Positions 1-11,700 of a stretch of DNA of 22,635 bases are shown in pieces. Positions within the stretch are counted from its first letter, which is position 1; every line of letters starts with the position of its first letter. The notes under the pieces were generated by a model. The model had not been told where the DNA came from, searched no databases, and saw only the letters and a program-made list of their open reading frames with translations. Source of the stretch: Purshia tridentata (lineage: Eukaryota; Streptophyta; Magnoliopsida; Rosales; Rosaceae). Where the stretch lies: positions 1-22,635 of the forward strand of contig QANT01004415.1 of NCBI GenBank assembly GCA_003254885.1. Direction: 5' to 3'. A program made the position numbers and the translations under genes.

Positions 1-640
1 AAAAAAAAAAAAAAACAGTTTCAACTACATCCTTACTATTATAAAGCCAGCAGATGAATTTGGTGTTATAAGCTTCACCAATTCTTTATTTGTCTAAATA
101 ACCCTTTACTAAATTAAAGAGTTAAATTAAACTAACTTAGTAAAACTAAGGGCATAAATGTAAAATTAAGCCCTTAAAAAAACTAAAAAATAAAAACAAA
201 AACACCACCTTATTAGGTGGAGAGAGTGGAGAATTATAAAACAGTTAAAGTTTTCAAATTTTTTTAAAATAATTAACTAAAAAATAAATAATATTAAAAA
301 AATAAAAATTTTTATATTTAGAAAATTTTATTTGCATGTGCTTTAGTACGTGCCAAAAGTCTAGTAAATAAAATAAAAACTGTGAAAAAAAGACCACACC
401 GAGCAATCGACACTGGATAAACACGCAGTTCGTTTTATGATGCAGGTTGGTTATGATCCTAAAATAATGGCTACTAAATCATTAAGAAAAATTCCCAAAT
501 GAACTAAGCATTGAATGATTATCTTTTTTTAACTTGATTGTGATAGCAAATTAGTACAGGCCTATGAAGTTCAAGAAAGTTTCAAAACTAGTTGCCACAT
601 TGTCTATGGAGATACGACCAAAATAAATTTATTATGGCTG
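1..640. other. AT-rich non-coding region at left edge
   Basis: This stretch begins with a run of 15 A at the window edge and continues as AT-rich sequence with many short poly-A and poly-T runs. No reading frame of useful length, splice-flanked exon or RNA gene is visible. The poly-A at the very edge could be the tail of a retroposed element lying to the left, but that cannot be tested from this window. Confidence 0.5.
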
Positions 641-702
641 CATGAGAAATCTTCTATATATATTATATATCCATGAGAAATCTTCTATATATATATATAA
701 TA
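641..702 (+). repeat. 31-bp tandem duplication with TA tail
   Basis: The word catgagaaatcttctatata starts at 641 and again at 672, giving a period of 31 bp. Each copy runs into a short TA tract. The copies are identical over the shared 24 bases, so the duplication is either recent or maintained by slippage in the TA tract. No function is implied. Confidence 0.85.
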
Positions 703-2204
703 GTTTTTTTTTTTTATAAAGCTTTTGAAGATATTTCTTGAGTTATATTGTGAGATGGTTGAATATGACACTTAGTTGATCACATTATGTGGTAGTTGAT
801 GTGGTGATTGATGTCATGTAAGTATAAAATGCATTGACATGAATTTTAATTACATTTTATAATTATATGGCATCACCACATCGGCTGTTACGTAAAATGC
901 TTAGCTTATATGGTTAATTAAATATGAACAAATAGCATTAATTATATTGCAAGAAAATTTTAGGAGAGCCACAAACAAGCATAGGAAACTTTAGAACACA
1001 AATAATTAAGTGCCAAGAATATCTCAAAATTGGCTTCACTATTTTTAATTGTATGTTGTGGGCTTCACTCATTCTTCTTTATGGTTTTATATTCATAAAT
1101 TGCATGCGTATTACTTAGACTTATAGATAGGGGAATAATGCGTAATACAAATAAAGAAATATTCTAGCTATATAGAATTTTCCTAATTAAAAAATAGCTA
1201 GATTCTTAACTCTGTCTCCCACAAATGACACAATGCCTTTGCAATGCCAAAAATAACTTATACCAATATATGATCATATCGCTACTTAATTAATTCTGAA
1301 GATATTACTAGAAGTTAAAATAATGATGTTATATAGGACCAGAAATAAGTTGCAGGAGTTTCTAACTCCTATAGTATAGGATATATACCTGATATATATC
1401 CACGATAGAGTATGATTCTTATTCTTCAAGTCTCGTCCATAGAAAATAAAATAAAATGAAATTCCATTTTTAATTTCTATAGTTTTGTCTATTTTTCACT
1501 AATATCTATAATTGCAATTATGCTCATTTTGTTCTTCTGGTTCACTAGCGGGTTTAATTTAAGGATCATCCTTCATTTCATTAGTTTGTTCGACAGAAGT
1601 AACATATGCACACGAATGAGGTATTTTAGACTTTTTGAAATATTTAATTATTTTCATTGTTACTATCTAAAATGTTTTATGTTTGTTTAGTTATATATAC
1701 ATGTGAAAATGATGAAAACAAAAACAAAATAGTCATTTACAATTATATTCATCATAATTTTATATGTTATTGTTAAAAACTTTTAAGAATTGGTCGTTTC
1801 AAGCATTTAGTGGAACTGAAGACCTGCCGAATGCTTGACTTTGCATAAAGACGGGGCGGAACAGTATACACACATGGTAGACATTTGTATCGTGACTTTT
1901 TATCAACATTTTGAAAACTATTTTGATTATGAATATTTATTTAAACTTAAGTAGACATTTTTAACATCCCACACTTTCAATGAGGTTTTTGATTATAAAG
2001 GTCTTCAATATGAGTACTTTTTTTTATTACTAAATAAATTATATAAATTTGATGATTGGGTTGTGAAAAAATTACTAAACACATAACTGATGAACTGATC
2101 ATACCATCATAAATTCATATTAATGCAACTCTCGTATGACTAATGTAAAATTATATATATCTAATATTTTTTTATTGATTTATGTCATATATTTTAGATT
2201 TTAT

Positions 2205-2207
<3 letters not shown>

Positions 2208-2238
<31 letters not shown>

Positions 2239-2250
2239 GTTATTATTATT
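2208..2250 (+). repeat. ATT/TTA trinucleotide microsatellite
   Basis: A run of TTA/ATT units, slightly interrupted by a G, occupies this stretch. It is a typical plant microsatellite and likely to be length-polymorphic. Confidence 0.9.
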
Positions 2251-2647
2251 TCTATATTAAGAAGGTCTATCTCAACATTTTGTCATTTCATGTTATCTCG
2301 TACTTTTTACTGTTTCACATAAAATATTCACATATTTGGATAAATTTCAACACCTCCAAATGGCCGCATATTTGGTTTGAAATTTGCATGATTGATTGCT
2401 TTATCCAATCTTATATTAAAATGAAATCGATGTTCTAATTAATTTCTTCAAGTAATAATTTGATTTTGAGGGTGCTTGTTTATTGGTGGAGTTATCGTTT
2501 ACTAAGTTTTAATAATTGTTAATGAATTAGGTAAGTCATGGTCTTATTTTATATTTTAAGACCACCTCACGTAAGAAAATGAACCCTTTCCCATCTGCAA
2601 TTTGAACAGTGTGTCGAACCTTTACTTTAATCACTTGAATTGGGATA

Positions 2648-2678
2648 TCTCTCTCTCTCTCTCTCTCCCTCTCTCTCT
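2648..2678 (+). repeat. CT dinucleotide microsatellite
   Basis: An almost uninterrupted CT run with one extra C in the middle. It is not adjacent to any gene I can recognise. Confidence 0.9.
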
Positions 2679-3657
2679 GAATTTTGAATTGTACTCAATA
2701 CGTCTTGTTAAGCTCTTTATTTGCTATTAGTTTATTGCTAATAAACAATAATAAGATCTTGTTGTTATAGGTGTAGCTATCCTTGGACTTATAAATGGCC
2801 AGAGCAAAAAGATTAGGTATTTCAATTATCTATTGGTGTTTCTAACTCGAATTTTAATAGATTTCATAAAAATCTAAGTACCCCCAATTCGGTTTTAATG
2901 GATTTCAATAAAATTTAAGTGTTCTAAAAAATTCATGAATTTCATTAATTAAATGGTAGTTTTGATAAATTTAGATGGATTTTGTTTAAATAAAAAAAAA
3001 AAGCCAAGAGATTTCCAGCCAATTGATCATGAATTTTGATGGTTTGTGCGCGATAAGTGTTAATGGCTCTTAAGATAGGTTTTACACCATTTAGATTAGG
3101 TGTGTTAATCATTCCATATGTTAAGTCATGCGCATGAATGATTTAATTTCTAGGTTGTGAGGTGCGTGAAAAGTCCAAGTCAATTGTCTTATAATTTTAT
3201 GTTTCTTATTTTTAGAAGATTAAAAAAATTTGAATTAAAATAATAGAGACAAAAACTCATGATGACTTCTACAAGCTTAGAAAGCGCTTGTAAGTTTGTA
3301 ACTATTCGAATTCTCTTTTCAGTATCTTTTTGGGTTATAATAGTTCATCATTAATAGGAAAAATGACCATATTTGGCATTATCCTTCATTATGTGACCAT
3401 AATAGTTATTATATAAACTTCTCATATTCTATTAACCATGGATAGATATGCATCATGCATTCATCATCAAGGAGAATTATGTCAACTCAAATTAATAATT
3501 CAATAAATAATATCTTCGTTGATAAACAAATGGGAACTTACAAAACTTATAAAAAATTATTGGTTGGAATATATAATATACAATCATTCTTTTGATCGGA
3601 TTTGAATTTTAAATTGTGCTGCAGATGAAGGCAATATTAACCATCAGTTGAAAATTC

Positions 3658-3675
3658 TATATATATATATATATC
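3658..3675 (+). repeat. TA dinucleotide microsatellite
   Basis: A short perfect TA run within AT-rich intergenic DNA, likely length-polymorphic. Confidence 0.85.
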
Positions 3676-4079
3676 TTTCCTAAGCAATCAACACTCGTTT
3701 ATCGCTTAGAATTTAGATTTAACTTTTGGATTTTTGACCTAGTTGACATTAAAAATTTAAAATCTAACGAAGTACTAAGCAACCCTATCAAACATAAAAG
3801 AAACATAAAGAAAAATATTGTTGATCGAAGCATGCAACTATGCTTCTAGCAGTGCAAATTCTACAACACATATTAAGAGTAGATGCATATTATTCGCTCA
3901 TATATATAATTTCATAACTTAGGAAATTTTTCCCGAATTTGAAATTTTGGGAGTAACATATTTTCTCTTATTAACATTTCCCCTAAATTCAAGGGAAAAA
4001 ATTTCATCAGCAAAGATCAATTTAATCTATGATTCAATGATGTAATTGGTCCTTGTTAAATAATTTATCAAAAAGTAAA

Positions 4080-4626
4080 GGTCCGTTTGGTTAACAGAAT
4101 TCCTATGCATTTTTTAGGGAAAAGAGAATATAAGATTCTTATTACTTTATTTGGTAGTGCTACGAAAGTAAACAATAATTACATTTTTATTTACATTTAT
4201 GCATTTTTTAGGGAAAAGAGAATATAAGATTCTTGAATTCTGCATTTTTTAGGGAAAAGAGAATATAAGATTCTTATTACTTTATTTGGTAGTGCTATGA
4301 AAGTAAACAATAATTACATTTTTATTTACATTTTTATTTTCATTCTTATGTTTAGTAAGTATAGCATAAAAAGAACATGTAATAAATGGTTTGACTAGAT
4401 TTTGAATTTTGAAAAAATGACAAGGATAAATTTTTCTGCAAAATGCAATAAATGCTTTCCTAAGAGGGGGATAACAAAACCCAAGCTTGAGTAAGGGTAT
4501 CATTTTCCCACTAATAAGGACATTTGATTCTCTTGAGTTAAGAAACCATTTCCTTTTCTTGCACTTAAAGTGGGACTAGAATTGATTTTTCATTTCTAAA
4601 CCTCCAAAACTTGAACTAAACGAACC
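4080..4626. mobile_element. Putative MITE with imperfect terminal inverted repeats
   Basis: The left end, ggtccgtttggtt (4080-4092), matches the reverse complement of the right end, ggttcgtttagtt (4614-4626), at 11 of 13 positions. Further inside, the word aaaagagaat near 4120 has a weak inverted counterpart near 4530. Ends of the style 'gg-ccgtttggtt' are common in plant non-autonomous DNA transposons. The element is about 547 bp, contains no transposase and has an internal partial triplication (separate entry). The flanks, aagtaaa on the left and ctaaaag on the right, do not give a clean target-site duplication, so family and exact borders are uncertain. A frame of 73 codons on the minus strand here is not a gene. 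Confidence 0.45.
4106..4333 (+). repeat. Partial tandem triplication (93 bp, 35 bp, 93 bp)
   Basis: A 93-bp unit at 4106-4198 recurs at 4241-4333 with one difference (tacgaa against tatgaa). Between them, 4200-4234 repeats exactly the first 35 bases of the unit. The start-to-start distance of the two long copies is 135 bp. Near identity points to a recent duplication by unequal exchange or template switching. It sits inside the putative MITE. Confidence 0.92.
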
Positions 4627-4784
4627 CTAAAAGCGAGCATCGATTTGGTTGGGACTTAACTCATGCATGGGCCACTTCGAACCACTTATGGTCATTCATT
4701 CCACCACTTTCTACACCAACATCAGTCAGATTGGTTTTATTCTTTGTCATTTGTCGGGTTTGTCAAGCGTTTTTTAGGTTAGTT

Positions 4785-4875
4785 TAGTTGTGAAGAGGAG
4801 ACTATGAGAAGGTGAGATTACAAGGAAGAGGAGGGAGATGAGTGAGACATGAGAGAAAGGGAGAGAAATTCATAG
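4785..4875 (+). repeat. Purine-rich tract
   Basis: The plus strand is strongly G/A biased for roughly 85 bases, with words such as gaagaggaggg and gagagaaaggg. It is non-coding. Such tracts can be promoter GAGA-type elements, but no gene starts nearby. Confidence 0.6.
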
Positions 4876-5399
4876 GGGTATTATATTTTTTTTTGGATGA
4901 TAGGATTGGGGTTAGGGTTATATTGATTAGATAATAAAATAATAATATAAAAATATTATTATAATAGATAATTTCTTTAAATAAATAAATAATAGATGAG
5001 CACTCTAAATTAAGTTAACTGCTTAGAGGTTAATACAAAGCTAACCATATATCTTTTTGGACCTACCACATAAGTAGTTTTATAATTCGAACGATCATAT
5101 TTTATGTCTTTAATCAAATTGAAAATTATAGTCATCTAACTATAACCATATAAATAGATGAATATTATATTTCAATAAAAACATGAAAATGGTCGTTATT
5201 CCAATCAAATTACTAAAAAATTTTCAATTTAAAAGATTTTTTATAAAGATAAGTTTTAAAGTAGAACCTGAAAAATGAGTAGTTTGAATTACGAAATTAA
5301 ATTGTATAATGGATCCACAAAGTAGTTAATTTTGTATTAATTTACTAAATAGCTAATTTTAAAACATTTTTTAATCATATACATTAATCAATAATAGTA

Positions 5400-5720
5400 G
5401 GCGTTCCAAATTAATAATCAAGCGGCAACTCGTAACCGACCCGCTTACAATCAATTTGTTTCTTTTACTTCGGCCTCCGTCTTTTATTTCACTTCACCCG
5501 ATTCGACCCGATTCGGAATGGGTGGGTTGGGCTAAAAAATGCCCACCCAGACTAAACGAAGCAGTCAATCAAAGATGGCTGGCTAAAGAGAGAGAGAGAG
5601 AGCCGTCCAGTCCAGTTCAGGTTGGATGAAGAAGACAAAAGAAGTGGGACCCACCCGCCGCTGCACATCTCCCACTTGCCCATTCACCCCTCGTTTTTGT
5701 AATTTAAAAACAATATTTGT
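5400..5720. promoter_or_regulatory. GC-richer non-coding block with TCP-like palindrome
   Basis: This block stands out from the AT-rich surroundings. It contains a GA microsatellite (about 5587-5602) and the perfect odd palindrome gtgggacccac at 5644-5654. The palindrome contains the class I TCP consensus GGNCCCAC on the plus strand and the same site on the minus strand. No reading frame of note is present. It lies about 1.7-2.0 kb upstream of the clade-A AHL start and could be a distal regulatory element of that gene. That is inference from composition and one motif; it may equally be the remnant of a promoter or a transposon. Confidence 0.3.
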
Positions 5721-7020
5721 GTCCCCCTCACGTTTGTAAGTTAACTCATCGACACCATATTGGTCAACTTTCCAAGAGAATTAATTAACCATGGTTAGTT
5801 TTTGCACCCAAGTCGAAACCCATGACCAACATCAACATCTCACATCTGTGATCTAATAACCCCACCCACACACACTTCCTCCATTCTAAGGTTCTTTCCC
5901 TCACATGTTTGTGTAAGTATATCATTAGATCTCAGACAAACTTTAAAACTACACTTCCCCACGCTCTTTTATCCTTAATTTGTCATCGACTCACACCCAT
6001 CTAATTTAAATATATTTTCTTGGTACCACATCTCATTCAACATATATTAATAAACCTTAAAGCTAGCTAATTACTTAATTTTCTAGTTCAAAACATCATT
6101 TTAGAGAATTGCATGATTCATATGATTTCCCTTGTCACCTTATCAAAGATTTTTGCTCTATAATAACTAGATCATGAGTTAATTTTTTATCCTAATGAGT
6201 GCCGATTCATATTATAGTGTAGTTTTGTGTGTCCAAAATTAAATAAACTATTAGGAATTCCAATGTATACATGTCCTCTACTTATATATTTTCTATGTTA
6301 AAACTACTTTTTTTTTTTAGAGTATTTAATTCAAACTTCAACATTGTAAATCTCAATTAAGTTCTAAACGCAAAATCAATCTTAAAATTTAAAGCCCTAT
6401 AGTTTCAATTATATAAGTAGAATAGCGAATCGCATTTTAATTATATACATCAATAATTATTAGGAACTTGAAATCAAATTAGAATTTGGCTTATCAGACT
6501 AAGAAGTCCAATTTAATTGAGCTCAACTCTACTAATTTCTTATGAGTTGAGCTTAACACTTAGCAGTCTATGAGTCTAGATCATTTGCTCATCTTTTTGG
6601 TGCTGCTCTTATATATATATATATATATTTGTATTTTGAACTTTCATATAAATATATTTTGTAATATTACACGTTTTGATATAAACACCAGAGCAACATC
6701 AAATACATGCATAGATATTAAAACTACAATTTATAGTTATTTTTATCAAACGGACCAAATTTGTTTGGTTTGATAAACAGGTTTTCTTAATCCAAAATCG
6801 AAAAATGGAAAACCAAAATATATAAGAATAACTAATAAATATAATTCTTCACACACATATATAGTTCTGCAAATGGCGTTTTTGCTTCACGCTCCAAGAC
6901 CTGAGAGTCATGCTTGCAACCATTGCCTTCTTCCCCAGAATAAGAAAGCAATATAAAACTTTGCAGAAATTATTATTTAACTCGTATATTTAAAACTTTT
7001 GGTGCGAGAGAAATGACTGC
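5721..7020. other. Upstream flank of the clade-A AHL gene
   Basis: AT-rich sequence with a TA microsatellite near 6611-6629 and no supportable gene. A 27-codon frame beginning with ATG at 6873 ends at a TAA near 6956, but it has no recognisable motif and is probably chance. Distal promoter elements of the AHL gene may lie here, but none is identifiable with confidence. Confidence 0.5.
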
Positions 7021-7160
7021 GTTTTGAGTCCTTGTCGCCTCCCACCCCTCATACCCTTTCTCTCTCTGTCTCTCCCTTCTCTTCTTCCCTTCACTTTCTC
7101 TGCACTCGATCTCCTTGTTCTTGTTGTCGTTGTTGTTTTTGTTTTCTTTAAATCTCTTCT

Positions 7161-7246
7161 TATATATTCAACTCTAAAACTTTGAGTACCGGAGCAACCC
7201 CCTCTCTCTCTCATCTTTTCCCTTCATTATTTTCTTTATATATAAA
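7161..7246 (+). promoter_or_regulatory. Candidate core promoter of the clade-A AHL gene
   Basis: Two TATA-like words precede the gene: tatatatt at 7161-7168, followed by a CT-rich pyrimidine patch at about 7199-7212, and tatatataaa at 7237-7246. Pyrimidine-rich DNA from about 7048 to 7110 lies upstream. With the first TATA the leader would be about 200 nt, with the second about 120 nt. Plant Y patches usually sit just downstream of the TATA box, which slightly favours the first. The start of transcription cannot be fixed from sequence alone. Confidence 0.4.
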
Positions 7247-7391
7247 TTTCCCACTTCCATAAAATAAACAAAAGCAGAAAAATAAAAACAGTTTTTAATT
7301 TGCTCGATCATCAGTTTCTTAAAACACTATTTTATAGAAAACATTTTTAATATTTTCCTCCTTGTTTTCTGTTTTTCTTTTTGATGTGTCC

Positions 7392-8279
7392 ATGGCTGGT
7401 TTGGATTTAGGCTCAACTCCTCGCTACGTTCATCATCAGCTCCACAGGTCAGACTTGCACCTCCAAAGACCAAACCAACAAACTCATCAGGACTCCGAAG
7501 ATCACGATGGTCAATTCTCCTCCGACCACCACCAGGACGATGATGGTCAGCACCAAGGCCTTGACCTCGCTGCTCTCAACGCAGCGGGGCCAGGAGACAT
7601 CGTGGCCCGCAGGCCACGAGGCAGGCCGCCCGGATCCAAAAACAAGCCAAAACCGCCTGTGATTATTACAAGAGAGAGTGCAAATACTCTCAGAGCGCAT
7701 ATTCTGGAGGTTGGGAACGGCTGCGACGTCTTCGACTGCGTGGCCACGTACGCTCGCCGCCGCCAGAGGGGGATCTGTATTTTGTCCGGTAGCGGCACGG
7801 TCACCAATGTGAGCTTGCGGCAGCCTGCAGCAGCCGGAGCTGTAGTAACCCTTCATGGAAGGTTTGAGATACTATCACTTTCTGGCTCCTTTTTGCCTCC
7901 ACCGGCCCCGCCCGGCGCCACGAGTTTGACCATATTTTTGGCCGGCGGACAGGGCCAGGTGGTCGGAGGCAGTGTTGTGGGGGAGTTGACCGCCGCGGGG
8001 CCGGTCATCGTGATCGCGTCTTCGTTTACTAATGTTGCTTACGAGAGGTTGCCTTTGGATGAGGAGGAACAGTTGCAGATACAGCCCCCGGCCGCATCGC
8101 AGGGCTCGGGCGGTAGCGGTGGAGGCGGCGGCGGAGGTGTTGGGAACAACCCTTTTCCGGACCAGTCTTCAGGGCTTCCCTTCTTCAATTTGCCGCTGAA
8201 TATGCAGAACGTTCAGTTACCAATTGATGGCTGGGGAGGTGGTGGTGGTGGAAACTCTTCGGCTCGTCCACCATTTTGA
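7392..8279 (+). CDS. AHL: AT-hook motif nuclear-localized protein, clade A (AHL23/AHL24-like), intronless
   Basis: This complete single-exon gene encodes 295 residues. The start is the ATG at 7392; the frame runs open upstream to 7362 but has no earlier ATG. The N-terminus [19 protein letters not shown] is typical of the AHL23/AHL24 group (from memory). A type I AT-hook, [13 protein letters not shown], at residues 73-85 has the RGRP core that inserts into the minor groove of AT-rich DNA. The PPC/DUF296 domain covers about residues 88-220 and contains GRFEIL (156-161), the conserved six-residue segment needed for AHL partner interaction. Glycine runs follow at 243-249 and 282-287, and the end is RPPF. 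The absence of introns fits clade A. Proteins of this clade act in the nucleus, trimerise through PPC and generally restrain growth, for example hypocotyl elongation, or affect flowering and organ development. The CDS is far more GC-rich than its flanks. Family assignment is firm; the exact orthologue is not. Confidence 0.97.
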   Translation: MAGLDLGSTPRYVHHQLHRSDLHLQRPNQQTHQDSEDHDGQFSSDHHQDDDGQHQGLDLAALNAAGPGDIVARRPRGRPPGSKNKPKPPVIITRESANTLRAHILEVGNGCDVFDCVATYARRRQRGICILSGSGTVTNVSLRQPAAAGAVVTLHGRFEILSLSGSFLPPPAPPGATSLTIFLAGGQGQVVGGSVVGELTAAGPVIVIASSFTNVAYERLPLDEEEQLQIQPPAASQGSGGSGGGGGGGVGNNPFPDQSSGLPFFNLPLNMQNVQLPIDGWGGGGGGNSSARPPF

Positions 8280-8700
8280 ACATTGACATCAAAAGTGGGA
8301 TATGGATATGGATATGGATTTTAATTTCTTGAGATGGTGCTGAGGATTTGGAGGGCTGCTGATTAAGTAATTGCATTGGATGATATGAGCTTTATTGGAG
8401 ATTAAAAAAAAAGGTCAGCAAATTTCATGGACTAGCTAGCTATCATCATCATCATGGCCATGTTTGATCTTCTACTTAATTTGCTAGCTACTAGCTACTG
8501 TTGATGTTGTAGTACTCATTTCGATCCACTTCTTCTTCTCTTTTGTTTCTTATTTTGTTTTTTTGGATGGGTCTCTTGGATTTCTGGAAATAGCGTTGTT
8601 GATGATGGTGGGAAGTACTCTTACTTTTTCTTTTTAAGGAATGGTTTGAGGATTCAGCTTTAAACATTAATTAAGCTCGATCTCTACTCTCTAACTAGCA
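8280..8700 (+). other. Likely 3' untranslated region of the clade-A AHL gene
   Basis: Sequence after the TGA stop contains three tandem copies of the hexamer ggatat (8298-8318), an A-run near 8403 and T-rich stretches. I see no canonical AATAAA in the first 700 bases (the first is near 9021), so the polyadenylation site cannot be placed. Plant signals are often degenerate. The assignment rests on position only. Confidence 0.4.
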
Positions 8701-11700
8701 ATTAATTATTACTGCATTTAGAAAGTGGCAGCCAGTCCCTGAAATTTAGGGGTTACTATAATTATGCTAGCAGATCCACTTCAAAGTCTTCATATAATTG
8801 CCTTCTGTTTCAAGTTATGCTTTGTTTAACTTCATCAATTTTCTGTGTTTAGAGCAGATATATATAATGTTGTCACCTTTCACTCTTTCAGTACAAGAAT
8901 AGTTTTCTATTCTATGACTACATTGTTAAACATTAATTTCAACTAAATCTTGTAGAATCTGTGAGTCCGTGACTTGGTATTCTGTTTTTTCTTTTGCATT
9001 GCTTTCATGAAATTAATATTAATAAATAAGCAACACTACATATAATTAACAAATAACTAATAATTAAGTTCGAAGGAAAAGTAGGATAATTGATGTGTTG
9101 GTGTCTAGTAAACTCAACTTAATTAAGTTACATTGATGTTCATGCTGTCGAGTCCTTTTATGAACTATCATTCAACAAGATTTTACTAGCTAGATATATG
9201 ACATATGATTATAAGATATATATTCGAAATATAAGCATGTTAATTACAAGTTTCTTCTACTTACTTATAGACTACTACTAGTAGTACTACTTCTTAATTT
9301 CTTGGCTACTCACAAGTTAAATATATATGTAAAATTTGAACTTGGACCAATATGTTTGGTTACAAGTTACACCTTACGCTCCTACTAAAAATATTCTAAT
9401 GGAAAAATCAGTGCTTCTCAGAGCTACTATATAGTCCCGATCAATAGGTTTGAGATATATTAATTGGTGACTGAGATGGGAATTAATAGGCCAGTAAACT
9501 AATATATAGTGTAGCTAGCTCATCCATTTTAATTAGTTATATATATATACATGGTGATCGGCTTGAAACACTAGCTAATTAACTTGTTAATGTTTCTGTG
9601 TTATTATACTCAGGTTGGAAGTAAAGTATTGTATGAAGTTATCCATATATATATATATATCTCCTGAATCGCATACATTTTTGATAACTTGAATGAAGTT
9701 TTATCCATATAATTATCCTCCTTAATCAATTTGTGGCATTGATGAATTAAGTATAATGCTATTGCATATGCATATATCATCAATATTGTAATAAATATGT
9801 ATGCAGCTAACCATTTTCATGCATGATTAGCAATGATATATGCTTAGGCTCTACAAATTAAGCATTGTTGATTAATTTCTAGAGCTTTAGCATTTACAAA
9901 TTGAGTCATTTACGTTTAGATGTAAGTAACTTTTCCCTTCAGTACTTGGCCTCAATGGAATTGGATCGGAGTCTATATTATATCTTGTTTGCCCGTACAC
10001 CATAATTTTCTATCTGTAGAGGCCAATTCAAAGAGCTAGTCATTAATTAATGCAGCTAGCTGATCAACTAGAACAGTAGCTAGCTAGGTGCTCCAGATAT
10101 ATATGTAATGTGCGAATAATGTTCTCACTATATAATAATTCAACAATACGTATACTATGGAATATCACAGTTGAGAAACCACTTCCACTAACCATTATTT
10201 TTGTTTAAATAAGTCAATGCAGCCTCTTTCCTTCGCTATGAAACTAGCTGGTTTTCGTCATATGTATGGACAATGAACTGCAATATATATACATATATAA
10301 ATTTATATATATAAATATTTATAAAGTATTATAGTAAGTGATGTGATATCCACTGACTTCAATTTTTAATATTTCTCCATTTGGAATGTTTATCTATGCA
10401 AGATATTGCTCAAGATCAAAATGGTTGTTTTTGTATCCGATATTGAAATCAGTACTCCAGATCTATATGGATGAAACAAACTAATTAAATCATCATGGTG
10501 CTCATTTTACGAGAATTGCATTTGATTCCTTAAAGCACTTAAGGTTACATTAATATTCCTCTTAAGTGGATTCTCATAGCACATTAATTATATATATATA
10601 GGTTAAGAATTGAATAGTGGAAACATTGACAATCTTGCAACCTAAATATTGCATGTCCTCTTAAAAGGTAATTAATGAGAAGGGAGTTAGAGATGCATGT
10701 CTTAATTCTCTCTATAGCTTTGTGGATATATAACCATTAGCAATTACGAGAGCAGCACTTTGCATATTTCCTATATTAAAGGGCAATGAATTCTCGATCT
10801 ACTTGTTTTCACATTATTTAATTTTTATTTTGATCATGTAATTAACTAAACATTACAGATTTAACAGATTCTCCTATATATATAATTAACGGTTTGGTAA
10901 ATAATATACTCAAACATAAAGCATAACCATAAATTTTAAACGCAATCTTGCAGCCTTTTGTTTATATATATGTATATATGTAATGAATGATGGATAAGCA
11001 GATCGAGTCTTCTATAATTTATTGTGTTAATTGTAGTCCCTCTTTTACTTCTTCTTTGACTTTGTTCCTTTCACTTCATGAATGAGCTAGCTAGCCTTAC
11101 AGAGTTAGGCAGTTCAGCAATGTATTAATTACTGCAAGACCCATCTTTGGTTTGGATCTAAATCCCAAGCAGCCTTATATATCTTCACCCTGTGTAAGTG
11201 ATCGTTCCTTTGTTTTGTTATAGCTAGGTTGGAGCTGTGAATGTTCAATAACCATCAAGGCATCAAGTGTTATAATATCAGTAGCCATGGATATTTAAAT
11301 AGGCTAATTGGTACTGTGATCAATGCTTATATATGGATAGATAGAAAATTTTGAAAACATGAAAGGTAGTTAGAACGTAGGCATCGATCTAACCTCACCA
11401 AAGTAAATAAAATAGTGCAAGTGTATGTTCTTAATTGGATTTTAATTAACAGAAAACTTGGACTAAAATATATGAGCTGATCGGGTCATATGATCGAACA
11501 ATATATTATATTGATCTATGCTTAACATTTACCAATATTGATTTATTTAGTCAGTACGTTGTCACCTCCTATAGATAATGATCAAGAGCTCGCAGTTGAA
11601 TATATATTATTCCCTCACATGAAAACATTAATTTTTAGAGGTATACACATTTCCATGAATGTATTCAATTAATAATTAACGTAAAACAATAAAATGTACG

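Larger units (their letters stand above)
703..4079. other. Gene-free AT-rich stretch with microsatellites
   Basis: I see no supportable gene here. The stretch holds simple repeats: ATT/TTA repeats near 2208-2240, CT repeats near 2648-2678 and a TA run near 3658-3675. A frame of 100 codons at 2136-2438 is an artefact of the ATT tract, giving runs of Y and I. Around 2840-2960 there are repeated short words such as atttcaataaaatttaag and atttcataaaaatctaag that resemble decayed MITE sequence, but no ends could be defined. Confidence 0.6.

Noticed and set aside
2136..2438. 100-codon plus-strand frame
   Set aside because: It runs through an ATT microsatellite and gives runs of tyrosine and isoleucine, with no domain, so it is low-complexity chance.
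4282..4503. 73-codon minus-strand frame
   Set aside because: It lies entirely in the putative MITE and overlaps its internal duplication. No conserved motif.
6990..7214. 74-codon minus-strand Arg-rich frame
   Set aside because: It is the complement of the pyrimidine-rich promoter and leader of the AHL gene; the Arg/Thr/Gly bias reflects CT repeats.
7362..7391. Ten extra N-terminal codons of the AHL frame
   Set aside because: The upstream part begins with TTG, not ATG, and encodes hydrophobic residues not found in the family; the ATG at 7392 gives the known N-terminus.
7449..7856. Minus-strand frames of 135 and 86 codons inside the AHL gene
   Set aside because: They are antisense shadows of a confidently identified coding sequence.
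11040..11240. Possible miRNA precursor or conserved non-coding RNA
   Set aside because: I compared it by eye with common plant miRNA sequences and saw no match or clear hairpin.
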